Positions 25,600 to 32,909 of a DNA stretch of 64,000 bases are shown here, one piece after another. The translations under genes were made by a program, and so were the position numbers. Under the pieces are notes generated by a model. It saw only the letters and a program-made list of their open reading frames with translations. It did no database searches and was not told where the DNA came from. The stretch spans positions 2,790,001-2,854,000 of the forward strand of contig NZ_BCUT01000001.1 in assembly GCF_001591365.1 (NCBI RefSeq), written 5' to 3'. The stretch is from Variovorax paradoxus NBRC 15149 (GTDB lineage Bacteria; Pseudomonadota; Gammaproteobacteria; Burkholderiales; Burkholderiaceae_C). Numbering within the stretch: position 1 is the first letter of the stretch; every line of letters begins with the position of its first letter.

Positions 25600-25671
25600 C
25601 GGGGTCAGAGCCCAGGGAATGAAGAGCCGCGCAGTGCCTTATGGCAACCCAGGCGCCGGCATCTGACCCCG
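25600..25671. repeat. GGGGTCAGA-ended palindromic element (REP-like)
   Basis: Perfect 10-bp terminal inverted repeats (CGGGGTCAGA and TCTGACCCCG) enclose 52 bases that contain a TGCC-TTAT-GGCA hairpin. It sits in the 145-base gap between the substrate-binding protein gene and the NAD(P)H oxidoreductase gene and codes for nothing. GGGGTCAGA-type ends resemble those of REP elements moved by REP-associated tyrosine transposases, but no second copy is in this window to prove it repeats. Confidence 0.5.
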
Positions 25672-25698
25672 GCGCAAGCCCCGCGCGGCCCACGGGAG

Positions 25699-25717
25699 AA
25701 AAAAATCGGCGCGCCTA
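25699..25717 (-). terminator. Weak terminator after the substrate-binding protein gene
   Basis: On the minus strand the stop codon runs into the short palindrome GGCGCGCC followed by GA and seven T. The stem is only four pairs, so read-through into the downstream genes of the operon is likely. Confidence 0.3.
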
Positions 25718-26743
25718 CTTTCCAGCGAGCTTCTTGCGGATGTCGAGACCGACGCCCTTGTTGACGAACTGCGTGGTCACGACCTTCGAGAGGTCGACCT
25801 CGCCCGGCTTGTAGAGGCCGGCCTTCACCATCTTGTCGTAGAAGTCCTTCACGCGGGCCTCGTCCATTGCGCCGATGCCCTTGGCGAGCGATTCGCCGCT
25901 GTCGACGATGCCCATCTTCTTCATGAGCTCGATGGAGCCTTGGGACGCGGCGACGGGCGAGTCGGGGTTGATCTTGGCGATCATCTCGTTGGCGGCCTTG
26001 TTGTCGCCGTAGAGGTAGTTGTTCCAGCCGATGATCGAGGCCTCGACGAACTTGCGCACGGTCTCGGGCTTGGTCTTGACGAGGTCGGCCCGCGTTTCGA
26101 TGGTGGTCGAGTAGGTCGAGAAGCCGTTGTCGGCCAGCAGCTGCACCACCGGGTCGAAGCCGGCCTGGGCCTTGATGGAAAGCGGCTCGGAGATGGCGTA
26201 GCCCTGCTGGATGGATTTCTTGTCCGCGAGGAACGGGCCCACGTTGAAGGTGTAGGGCTTGAGCTGCGAATCCTTGAAGCCGTGCTCCGACTTCATCCAC
26301 TGCCAGAAGCTGAACTGGCCATCCTTGCCGATGAAGGCCACGGGCGCCTTGGCCATGTCCTTGAAGGTGTCGAAGCCCTGTCCCGGATGCGCGAACATGG
26401 CCTGTGGGTCTTTCTGGAAGAAGGCCGCGACCACGACGGTGGGCACGCCGTTCTTCACGTTGTCGAAGGACTGCAGCAGGTTGCCGGTCATGAGGAAGTC
26501 GATCTTGCCGGCCGGCAGCATGGGCCGGTTGTTGACCATGGGTCCGCCCTGCTGGATGTCGACGTCGAGGCCGTACTTCTTGTAGGTGCCGTCCACCAGC
26601 GCCTGGTAGAAGCCGCCGTGGCCGGCCTGCGCCTTCCAGTTGGTGGCGAACACCACTTTTTCCTGCGCCTGTGCGGCGAAGGCGGCGGCCGCGAGGGCGA
26701 GGGCTAGGGCAAGCGGACGGATGGTCAGAGCGGGAACGTGCAT
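25715..26743 (-). CDS. ABC transporter substrate-binding protein (NMT1/SsuA type)
   Basis: A 342-residue periplasmic binding protein of the nitrate/sulfonate/taurine/thiamine-precursor group. A signal peptide ends at AQA (cleavage after about residue 26), and the mature start is QEKVVFATNWKAQAGHGGFYQAL, of NMT1 type, with GYAISEPL further on. AGGAG lies upstream of the ATG. It belongs with the permease and ATPase genes encoded upstream on the same strand but is separated from them by the FAD oxidase and the composite repeat. The ligand is unknown; NMT1-type proteins often bind pyrimidine-like rings. Confidence 0.9.
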   Translation of the reverse strand: MHVPALTIRPLALALALAAAAFAAQAQEKVVFATNWKAQAGHGGFYQALVDGTYKKYGLDVDIQQGGPMVNNRPMLPAGKIDFLMTGNLLQSFDNVKNGVPTVVVAAFFQKDPQAMFAHPGQGFDTFKDMAKAPVAFIGKDGQFSFWQWMKSEHGFKDSQLKPYTFNVGPFLADKKSIQQGYAISEPLSIKAQAGFDPVVQLLADNGFSTYSTTIETRADLVKTKPETVRKFVEASIIGWNNYLYGDNKAANEMIAKINPDSPVAASQGSIELMKKMGIVDSGESLAKGIGAMDEARVKDFYDKMVKAGLYKPGEVDLSKVVTTQFVNKGVGLDIRKKLAGK

Positions 26744-26823
26744 GGCAGTGGACTCCTGGTGTGAATTCGACGGGGTATTTTCATGTCAGCTCGCGCGATG
26801 GCCTAGGCTGTTGTTCGGGACGG

Positions 26824-26921
26824 GTGCACAGGCCGCCGGGTACTTCCCTCCGCGAATGTCCCCCGGGGCTGCGCCCCTCCTCCTTGATTTCGCTGCGGGA
26901 AGTACCCGACGCCCTGCGCAC
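26824..26921 (+). repeat. Type-2 palindromic unit C
   Basis: Arms of 25 bases (26824-26848, starting GTGCACAG; 26897-26921, ending GCGCAC) pair with three mismatches around a 48-base core. The core starts TCCGCGAATGTCCCCC and ends with the same 19 bases as unit A. The inner hairpin is longer here, GGGGC-TGC-GCCCC, so both its length and its base pairs differ from the other units while pairing is kept. Confidence 0.85.
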
Positions 26922-26969
26922 TTGGGCACGCTCGTGGTGTACCGCTGATCAACGGCCGCTCTGTCCAAC

Positions 26970-27063
26970 GCGCCCGTCGATGGGGTGCCTTGCGCAGCGA
27001 AATCAAGGGGGAGGCCGCAGGCCGGAGGACATTCGCGGAGCAAGGTACCCCGTCGGCGGGAGC
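26970..27063 (-). repeat. Type-1 palindromic unit D
   Basis: Arms of 24 bases (26970-26993, 27040-27063) pair with four mismatches around a 46-base core. Read on the minus strand, the first arm and the start of the core are identical to unit A. The inner hairpin is GGCC-TGC-GGCC, as in unit B. Confidence 0.85.
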
Positions 27064-27124
27064 GCGCCCTGAACAGCAGCGCTCGAAACCATCAACGCGA
27101 CGGACGACCAAGCAACGCTTCATT

Positions 27125-28489
27125 TCAACGCTCGACAGCCATCTCGGAAGTCCAGCCGCGCGTCTTGCCGGGGTTCATGAGCCCCATCGGATCGCTGCGC
27201 TTCTTGAACTCGATCTGCTGCGTGTCGATGGTCTTCATGCCGCCGTCCTCGATGGTCACGACATGCGGATTGAAGATCTTGCAGCCGCCCTGCGACTCGA
27301 TCTCGCGGATCACCTCGTACTGGTGGGCTTCGCCCTTCCAGCGCACCAGCAGGATGCCGAAGGTGCCGCATTCGCCGCCGGCGCGCGCGAAATCCTGGTG
27401 CTGCAGCACCTCGTCGCCGAAGATTTGCAGATGGCGCTCGACCACCGCCGGGTCGAAGGGCTGGGCGTAGGCCACCTGCAGGTAGGTCCAGCCGCGGTCG
27501 GCCTTGAGCGCCTGCAGCGTCGTGTGGTTGAACGCGCATTCGTACGCGGGCGGCAGGCCCTCGGCAAGCAGTTCGGGCTCGGTACCGGCGACGGAGAGGG
27601 TGCCGCCATGCGCGGCGGCCAGCGCGCGGAACCCGGCCATCGAATCGGGCGAGACCATCGCGAACGCGGCATGCCGGTCGCGCGGAAAGCGGTCGCGCAT
27701 CGCCGTGTAGTAGGGCGAGAAGCGGGCCTCGACCGTGGAGAGCAAAAAGATGTCGAGCGTCGGCGCCTGCGCGGCAATGCCGAAGTCGAGCGCGCCGCGG
27801 TACGTCTCGAACAGCACCGTGCAGTGCACCCACTCGACGGCCGGGCTCAGCGCCACTTCCACGTCGAGGATCACGCCATTGGTGCCGTAGGCGTGGTGCA
27901 CCTGCTGGATCTCGTCGCCGTGCAGCTCGATGATGCGCGGCTCGCGCTCCACCGTCATCACGCGCGCGCGCAGCAGGTTGCCGGGGTCGCGCAGGATGCC
28001 GTGGCGGAACGAGCCGATGCCGCCGAAGCCGCCCGCGATGAAGCCGCCGATGGTGGCCACGTGCCAGGTCGAGGGCCACATGCGCAGCGCCTGGCCGGTT
28101 TCGCGCGCCGCAAGGTCGATGTCGTGCATGCGCGCGCCGGCCTCCACGCGGATGCGGCCGTCCTGGATGTCGAGCACGCGGCACATCTGCGTCACGTCGA
28201 GCACGATGCCGCCTTCGAGCGGCACGCACTGGCCGTAGTTGCCGGTGCCGCCGGCGCGCACGGTGAGCGGCAGCTTCCACTTGGCGGCCACGGCCGCGGC
28301 CTGGCGCACGTCGTCCTCGGTGCTGACCTTGACGACGAGGTCGGCCACGCAGCCCGCGAGCTGCGCGCTGAGGATGGGGCTGTACCAGTAGAAATCCTTG
28401 GACAGCTGCTTGCGCTGGGCCGGCGCGGTGACGAGGTTGAGGCCGCGCAAATCATTGCGCACGGCGTCCCAGTCGGCGGTCGCGTGCAT
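27125..28489 (-). CDS. FAD-linked oxidase (PCMH/vanillyl-alcohol-oxidase fold)
   Basis: A 454-residue FAD-binding oxidoreductase. The PCMH-type FAD domain is in the first 210 residues (PLTVRAGGTGNYGQCVPLEG, ATIGGFIAGGFGGIGS) with a C-terminal FAD-linked oxidase domain ending in SDPMGLMNPGKTRGW, the typical close of the fold. Proteins of this type oxidise hydroxy acids, alcohols or amines; the substrate is unknown. I chose the ATG at 28489, four bases after the permease stop; a GTG at 28504 would add five residues and overlap the permease. Its place between ABC genes suggests it acts on the imported compound. Confidence 0.88.
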   Translation of the reverse strand: MHATADWDAVRNDLRGLNLVTAPAQRKQLSKDFYWYSPILSAQLAGCVADLVVKVSTEDDVRQAAAVAAKWKLPLTVRAGGTGNYGQCVPLEGGIVLDVTQMCRVLDIQDGRIRVEAGARMHDIDLAARETGQALRMWPSTWHVATIGGFIAGGFGGIGSFRHGILRDPGNLLRARVMTVEREPRIIELHGDEIQQVHHAYGTNGVILDVEVALSPAVEWVHCTVLFETYRGALDFGIAAQAPTLDIFLLSTVEARFSPYYTAMRDRFPRDRHAAFAMVSPDSMAGFRALAAAHGGTLSVAGTEPELLAEGLPPAYECAFNHTTLQALKADRGWTYLQVAYAQPFDPAVVERHLQIFGDEVLQHQDFARAGGECGTFGILLVRWKGEAHQYEVIREIESQGGCKIFNPHVVTIEDGGMKTIDTQQIEFKKRSDPMGLMNPGKTRGWTSEMAVER

Positions 28490-28493
28490 GGCC

Positions 28494-29378
28494 CTAGCGT
28501 TCACGGCGCATCTCGCTCTCGTGCCAGTGGCCGAGCACCAGCCTGGACAGTGCAGCGAACACGATGAAGATCACGATGCCGAGCAGGGACACCAGCAGCA
28601 GCGCCGCGAACATCATCGGGATCTCGGTGCGGAAGCTCGATTCGAGGATGCGCGAGGCCAGGCCCGTTTCCTTGCCCGCGGTGCCGGCCGTGAACTCGGC
28701 CACCACCGCGCCGATCAGGCTCAGCCCGCCCGCGATCTTCAGCCCCGCCATGAAGTAGGGCAGCGCGCTCGGCGCGAGCAGGTAGCGGAAGGTCTGCCAC
28801 GGCGAGGCCTTGTAGAGCTGGAACAGGTCGCGCAGGTTGCTGTCGGCGCTTTTCAGGCCGATGACGGTGTTCGACAGGATCGGGAAGAAGGCCACGATCC
28901 ACGCGCACAGCAGGAGCGCCGCGGTGGTGCTCGACACGTAGATCAGTATGAGCGGCGCGATCGCGATGATCGGCGTCACCTGCAGGATCACGGCGATCGG
29001 GAACAGGCCGATCTCCACCCACTTGAAGAGCGCGAAGGCAATGGCCAGCAGCACGCCGCCCACGATGGCCGCGCCGAGCGCGAGCAGCGTGAGCTTCACC
29101 GTGAACCACAGCGCGCTGGAGAGCGAGCCCCAGTTGTCGAACAGCGTGCGAAGAATGAGCGAAGGCGCGGGCAGGATGTAGTGCGGGATGTTGTTGGCGC
29201 GCACCATCCATTCCCAGGCCAGCAGCAGCGCAATGACGATGCCCGCGGGCACCGCGATGCGCAGCATCGATTCGCGCCGGCGCAAGCCGTCTTCGTGTGC
29301 GCGCAGCGCGGCCTCGGAGGGCGCCGTGTCCGCGTCCGCGAGCGCGGCGGGCTCATCAGTGATCGATGTCGACGCCAT
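28494..29378 (-). CDS. ABC transporter permease (nitrate/sulfonate type)
   Basis: A 294-residue inner-membrane permease of the BPD_transp_1 family with about six to seven helices: a first segment after residue 38 (IAVPAGIVIALLLAWEW) and the coupling loop around LFQLYKASPWQTFRYLLAPSALPYFMAGL. The EAA-like loop and order match SsuC/TauC. The long hydrophilic N-terminus (residues 1-35) is unusual but common in this family in Burkholderiales. It overlaps the ATPase gene by 23 bases, so the two are co-translated. Confidence 0.92.
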   Translation of the reverse strand: MASTSITDEPAALADADTAPSEAALRAHEDGLRRRESMLRIAVPAGIVIALLLAWEWMVRANNIPHYILPAPSLILRTLFDNWGSLSSALWFTVKLTLLALGAAIVGGVLLAIAFALFKWVEIGLFPIAVILQVTPIIAIAPLILIYVSSTTAALLLCAWIVAFFPILSNTVIGLKSADSNLRDLFQLYKASPWQTFRYLLAPSALPYFMAGLKIAGGLSLIGAVVAEFTAGTAGKETGLASRILESSFRTEIPMMFAALLLVSLLGIVIFIVFAALSRLVLGHWHESEMRRER

Positions 29379-30156
29379 GCAGGGCTCCGTGGAGGGATTG
29401 CGACACGGCGGTGCAGTGCACGTTGTAGCGGCTCGAGGTGCGGAATTCCTCGCCGCGCGGATAGGGCTCGTCGATGCGGATCTCGTCGATCACGCGGCCC
29501 GGGCGCGCGGCCATCACCACGATGCGGTTCGAGAGGTACACCGACTCGTAGACGCTGTGGGTGACGAACACCACCGAGAAGCGGTGCTCGCGCCAGATCG
29601 CGAGCAGGTCGTTGTTGAGCTTGATGCGCGTCATCTCGTCGAGCGCGGCAAAGGGCTCGTCCATCAGCAAGAGGCGCGGATGCGTGACCAGCGCGCGCGC
29701 GATCGACACGCGCATCTTCATGCCGCCCGAAAGCTCGCGCGGGTACACGCCCGCAAAGCGCGAGAGGCCGACCATCTCGAGCGCCTGCTGCACCACCGGC
29801 GCGGCCGCATCGCGGCTCTGGCCCGCGAGCTTGAGCGGCAGCCAGACGTTGTCGAACACCTTGGCCCAGGGCATGAGCGTGGGCTCCTGGAACACGAAGC
29901 CAAGATCGCGGTCGCTCTGTGTCTTGCCGGTGTTGGCGCCGGACCACTGCATCTCGCCCGAACTCAGGCGCGTCAGGCCGGCGATCAGCCTGAGCGCGGT
30001 GCTCTTGCCGCAGCCCGAGGGGCCGAGAAAGCTGATGAAGTCGTGCTCGCCGATGTCCAGCGTCATGCCCTGCAGCGCGAGCGTGCCGTTGGCAAAGCGC
30101 TTGCTGACGCGGCGCAGGCTGACCAGCGGCGGGGAAGGAGGCGCGAAGCTTTCCAT
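29356..30156 (-). CDS. ABC transporter ATP-binding protein (nitrate/sulfonate type)
   Basis: A 266-residue ATPase subunit. Walker A is GPSGCGKST at residues 45-53, the Q-loop is FVFQEPTLMPWAKV, the signature is LSGGMKMRVSIARAL, and Walker B is LLLMDEPFAALDE, followed by the switch His in VVFVTHSVYES. The subfamily is SsuB/TauB/NrtD. With the downstream permease and the more distant binding protein it completes one importer. It follows the creatininase-family gene by 13 bases. Confidence 0.94.
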   Translation of the reverse strand: MESFAPPSPPLVSLRRVSKRFANGTLALQGMTLDIGEHDFISFLGPSGCGKSTALRLIAGLTRLSSGEMQWSGANTGKTQSDRDLGFVFQEPTLMPWAKVFDNVWLPLKLAGQSRDAAAPVVQQALEMVGLSRFAGVYPRELSGGMKMRVSIARALVTHPRLLLMDEPFAALDEMTRIKLNNDLLAIWREHRFSVVFVTHSVYESVYLSNRIVVMAARPGRVIDEIRIDEPYPRGEEFRTSSRYNVHCTAVSQSLHGALHGVDIDH

Positions 30157-30169
30157 GGTGGGTGCGAGC

Positions 30170-30991
30170 CTAGCGCCAGGCAGGTTCGTTGGCGAGGCGC
30201 GACAGCGGGAAGCGGTCCACCTCCTGCAGCAGCTCCACGAAGCGCCGCCCCACGTGGTCGAGCACCGCGGCGCCCTTCTCGGCGGTGGCGCGCGTGGCGT
30301 CGCCGGCCGCGCCCGCGGGGTTGATGTCGTGCATCTGCCAGCCGAGCTTGCCGCTGGGCGTGATCGAGAGGAATTGGTTCTCGGCGGCGAGGTCTTCGGT
30401 CATCGAGCGGAAGTTGCGGAACTGGTCGGGACGCACGTCGTTCGGCGCGAGGTGCAGCATGACCGAGCTTTCGAGATCGCCGGCATGGATGCCGTGCTTG
30501 CCCTCGTGCGCGGTGAAGAGCCCCTCGGGCAGGCCCAGCGTGTACCAGTTGGCGGCCACGACCATCATGCCGTGTTCCTCGCGCAGGTCGCGTGCCACGA
30601 TGTCCATCACGCTCATCTGCCCGCCGTGGCTGTTGTAGAGCACCAGCTTGCGCACGCCGGCCTTCGCCACGCAGGCGCCGATGTCCTTCCACAGCGCGAT
30701 CAGCGTGGTGGCCGAGACGGTGAGCGTGCCCGGGTAGCGCGAATGCTCGTTGCTCTTGCCGTAGGCCACGGTGGGCAGGAAGAGCACCGGCAGGTCGCCC
30801 GGCAGGTGCGGCAGCGCGGCCTGCACCATGCCGTCGATGGTGGCGGTGTCGGTCGACATCGGCAGGTGGGGGCCGTGCTGCTCGGTCGCGCCCACCGGCA
30901 GCACGGCGATCAGCCGTTCGCGGTCGAGGCGGGAGAACTCTTCGCTGGTCAGGTCGGACCAGAAGCGGCTGCGCAGGGGGTGCGGGTTCAT
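30170..30991 (-). CDS. Creatininase-family amidohydrolase
   Basis: A 273-residue member of the creatininase/MftE/ArfB family of metal-dependent amidases and amidohydrolases. The metal-binding blocks are PVGATEQHGPHLPMSTD near residue 40, LYNSHGGQMSV and IHAGDLESSVML. Start at 30991 is preceded by GAGGT; an ATG 27 bases further upstream is possible. It is the first gene of the minus-strand operon. Family members open creatinine, N-formyl or lactam-like rings; which substrate applies here cannot be read from the sequence. Confidence 0.88.
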   Translation of the reverse strand: MNPHPLRSRFWSDLTSEEFSRLDRERLIAVLPVGATEQHGPHLPMSTDTATIDGMVQAALPHLPGDLPVLFLPTVAYGKSNEHSRYPGTLTVSATTLIALWKDIGACVAKAGVRKLVLYNSHGGQMSVMDIVARDLREEHGMMVVAANWYTLGLPEGLFTAHEGKHGIHAGDLESSVMLHLAPNDVRPDQFRNFRSMTEDLAAENQFLSITPSGKLGWQMHDINPAGAAGDATRATAEKGAAVLDHVGRRFVELLQEVDRFPLSRLANEPAWR

Positions 30992-31114
30992 CGTGGCGTA
31001 CCTCGTGATGGCGGGCAACAGGGGCGGGATGATGAGCTAAATTATCCAATCGGTCAAAAAAAGATGGCTCGGCAATAACCCCCATGCCGCTGCCGCGTGA
31101 AATGCGGCGGCCAC

Positions 31115-31143
31115 TTGATGGCGGCCTTCCATGGGCATATAAG
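31115..31143 (+). promoter_or_regulatory. Candidate sigma-70 promoter upstream of the oxidase operon
   Basis: TTGATG (31115-31120), a 17-base spacer and TATAAG (31138-31143) lie 45 bases before the start of the frameshifted DUF1269-like gene, in the 196-base divergent gap after the creatininase start. The hexamers match consensus at four and five of six positions. The rest of the gap is featureless apart from an A-run at 31055-31061. Confidence 0.5.
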
Positions 31144-31187
31144 TCATCCATGGTTCCTTGACTCGTCGCAAGACGAAAGGGGGCGCT

Positions 31188-31702
31188 ATGAAGAGGCGCA
31201 TCTACTGGCTGATGCCGGACCTGGCGAGCGCCAGGCGGGCAATGGACGATCTGGTGTGGGCACGCGTCGACGTCGCGCACATTCATTTCGCCGGACCGGA
31301 AGGCATGGACATGGCCGGGCTCCATGCGGCCAACGTGTGGCAGACCTCGGACCTCGTCCACGCAGCCAAGACCGGGTGGGTGGTCGGCAGTGCCTGCGGC
31401 ATCGTCGTCGGCCTCATGGCCGCGCTGCTGTTCCCGATTTTCGGCGACGGCCCCGAATGGGAAGTGGCGGTGCCGGTGGCCCTGCTGGCGGCGTGGTGGG
31501 CGCCTGGTCGGCCAGCATGATCGGCATTTCGATCCCGAGCCCCAGGCTGCAACGTTTCGAGGGCGCCATCGCGCAGGGGCAGATCCTGCTGATGGTGGAC
31601 CTGCCGCGTTCGCGCGTGCGGGACATCGAGGCGCTGCTGCGCTCCGCGCATCCCGAAGCCCGGTTCGAGGGCGAAGAGCCGCAAGTCCCGGCCTTTCCCT
31701 GA
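31188..31702 (+). pseudogene. DUF1269-like membrane protein gene with frameshift
   Basis: The first part (from MKRRIYWLMPDLASARRAM through a membrane segment VVGSACGIVVGLMAALLF) ends in the -1/+2 frame at a TGA at 31518-31520. The rest of a typical protein of this group (GAWSASMIGISIPSPRLQRF, GQILLMVDLPRSRV, HPEARF, ending VPAFP at 31702) continues in another frame. One extra G in the GGCGGCG stretch at about 31487-31493 would restore a protein of about 171 residues. A purine-rich ribosome binding site precedes the ATG. It could be a true mutation, programmed shift or sequence error. It lies 46 bases upstream of the oxidase operon. Confidence 0.75.
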
Positions 31703-31748
31703 AGCGCGCGCATGAGCCCGGAAACCATGCCGAGCCGAGGGAGCGCAC

Positions 31749-32909
31749 ATGACCATGGCCGTCGCCCTGCTGCTCATCGTGCTCGGCTCGGTGCTGTTCC
31801 ACGTCTTCAATCCGTGGTGGACGACGCCCCTTGCGTCGAACTGGCAGCCGATGGACGACACCCTGGCCATCACGCTGGTGATCACGGGGATCTTCTTCAT
31901 TGCCATCAACGTGTTCGTCGCCTACATGCTGGTGCGCTTTCGCCACCGCGAGGGACGCCGCGCGGCGCATGAGCCCGAGAACAGGAAGCTCGAGCGCTGG
32001 CTGATCGGCGGCACCACCGTCGGCATCATGGCGCTGCTGGCGCCCGGCCTCGTGGTGTACGCGAACTATGTCAGGGAGCCCCGCGACGCCCTCGTGCTCG
32101 AGGTGCTGGGCCAGCAATGGCAATGGCGCTTCCGCTTCCCGGGCGAGGACGGCAAGCTGGGCGCGACCGATGCGCGCTTCGTCAGCGCCACCAATCCGTT
32201 CGGCATCGACCCCGCCGACCGCGCCGGCCAGGACGACCTCCTGATCGCCGGCAACGAGGTGCACCTGCCGCTCGGCAAGCCGGTGCTGGTGCTGATGCGT
32301 TCGAACGACGTGCTGCACGACTTCTTCGTGCCGAACTTCCGCGCCCGGATGAACATGGTGCCGGGACAGGTCAGCCGCTTCTGGTTCACGCCGGCCGTCG
32401 CGGGCCGCTACGAAGCGCTGTGCGCGCAGCTGTGCGGCGTGGGCCATCCCAACATGCGCGGCTACGTGGTGGTGGAAGACCCGGCGGCCTACCAGGCCTG
32501 GCACGCGGCGCTGCCCACCTTCGCCAAGTCGCAGGCCAAGGCGCCCGAGCCCCCGGCCGGCGCCGCGGCGGCCGGCGGCGATGCACGCGTCCAGCAGGGG
32601 CGCGCCCTGGCGGACAGCAAGGGCTGCGTGGCCTGCCACACGGTCGACGGCAGCCCGCGCGTCGGGCCGACCTGGAAGGGCCTGCACGGCAAGACCGAAA
32701 CCATGGCGGACGGCAGCACCGCGCTGGTCGACGAAGCCTATCTGCGCAGCTTCATCCGCGATCCGCAGGCCCGCCAGGTGAAGGGCTTCCCGCCGGTCAT
32801 GCCGAAGATCGAGTTGAGCGATGAAGAACTGGCCGCGCTGGTGGCCTATATCCAGAGTCTGGGCAGCCCGCCGGCGCAGGCTGCCGCCGAACAGAAGGCT
32901 GCGCGATGA
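31749..32909 (+). CDS. coxM: Cytochrome c oxidase subunit II with fused cytochrome c (CoxM-like)
   Basis: A 386-residue caa3-type subunit II. Two N-terminal membrane helices (residues 1-20 and about 38-58) anchor a periplasmic CuA domain. Its ligands are visible as Cys225, Cys229, His233 and Met236 in CAQLCGVGHPNM, with the earlier His in VLHDFFVP. A C-terminal class I cytochrome c domain follows, with the haem site CVACH at 293-297 and a likely Met ligand in PPVMPKIELS. GAGGGAG precedes the ATG. Its stop overlaps coxN as ATGA. Gene order matches the coxMNOP operon known from Bradyrhizobium. Confidence 0.92.
   Translation: MTMAVALLLIVLGSVLFHVFNPWWTTPLASNWQPMDDTLAITLVITGIFFIAINVFVAYMLVRFRHREGRRAAHEPENRKLERWLIGGTTVGIMALLAPGLVVYANYVREPRDALVLEVLGQQWQWRFRFPGEDGKLGATDARFVSATNPFGIDPADRAGQDDLLIAGNEVHLPLGKPVLVLMRSNDVLHDFFVPNFRARMNMVPGQVSRFWFTPAVAGRYEALCAQLCGVGHPNMRGYVVVEDPAAYQAWHAALPTFAKSQAKAPEPPAGAAAAGGDARVQQGRALADSKGCVACHTVDGSPRVGPTWKGLHGKTETMADGSTALVDEAYLRSFIRDPQARQVKGFPPVMPKIELSDEELAALVAYIQSLGSPPAQAAAEQKAAR

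Larger units (their letters stand above)
26807..27073 (-). repeat. Composite palindromic element, copy 2 (inside the minus-strand operon)
   Basis: It occupies most of the 381-base gap between the FAD oxidase gene and the substrate-binding protein gene. Read along the minus strand, as the operon is transcribed, it has the same order as copy 1: type-1 unit (27063-26970), spacer with TTGATCAGC, then type-2 unit (26921-26824). Ends are GCTGTTGTTCGGG on the left and CCCTGAACAGCAGC on the right, themselves related inverted repeats. The rest of the gap (26744-26806, 27074-27124) shows nothing recognisable besides the ribosome binding site of the next gene. Confidence 0.85.

Noticed and set aside
19836..27073. 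Repeats considered as a CRISPR array or an insertion sequence
   Set aside because: Only two loci 7 kb apart, no regular spacers, no cas genes, no transposase, and no target-site duplication that I can see.
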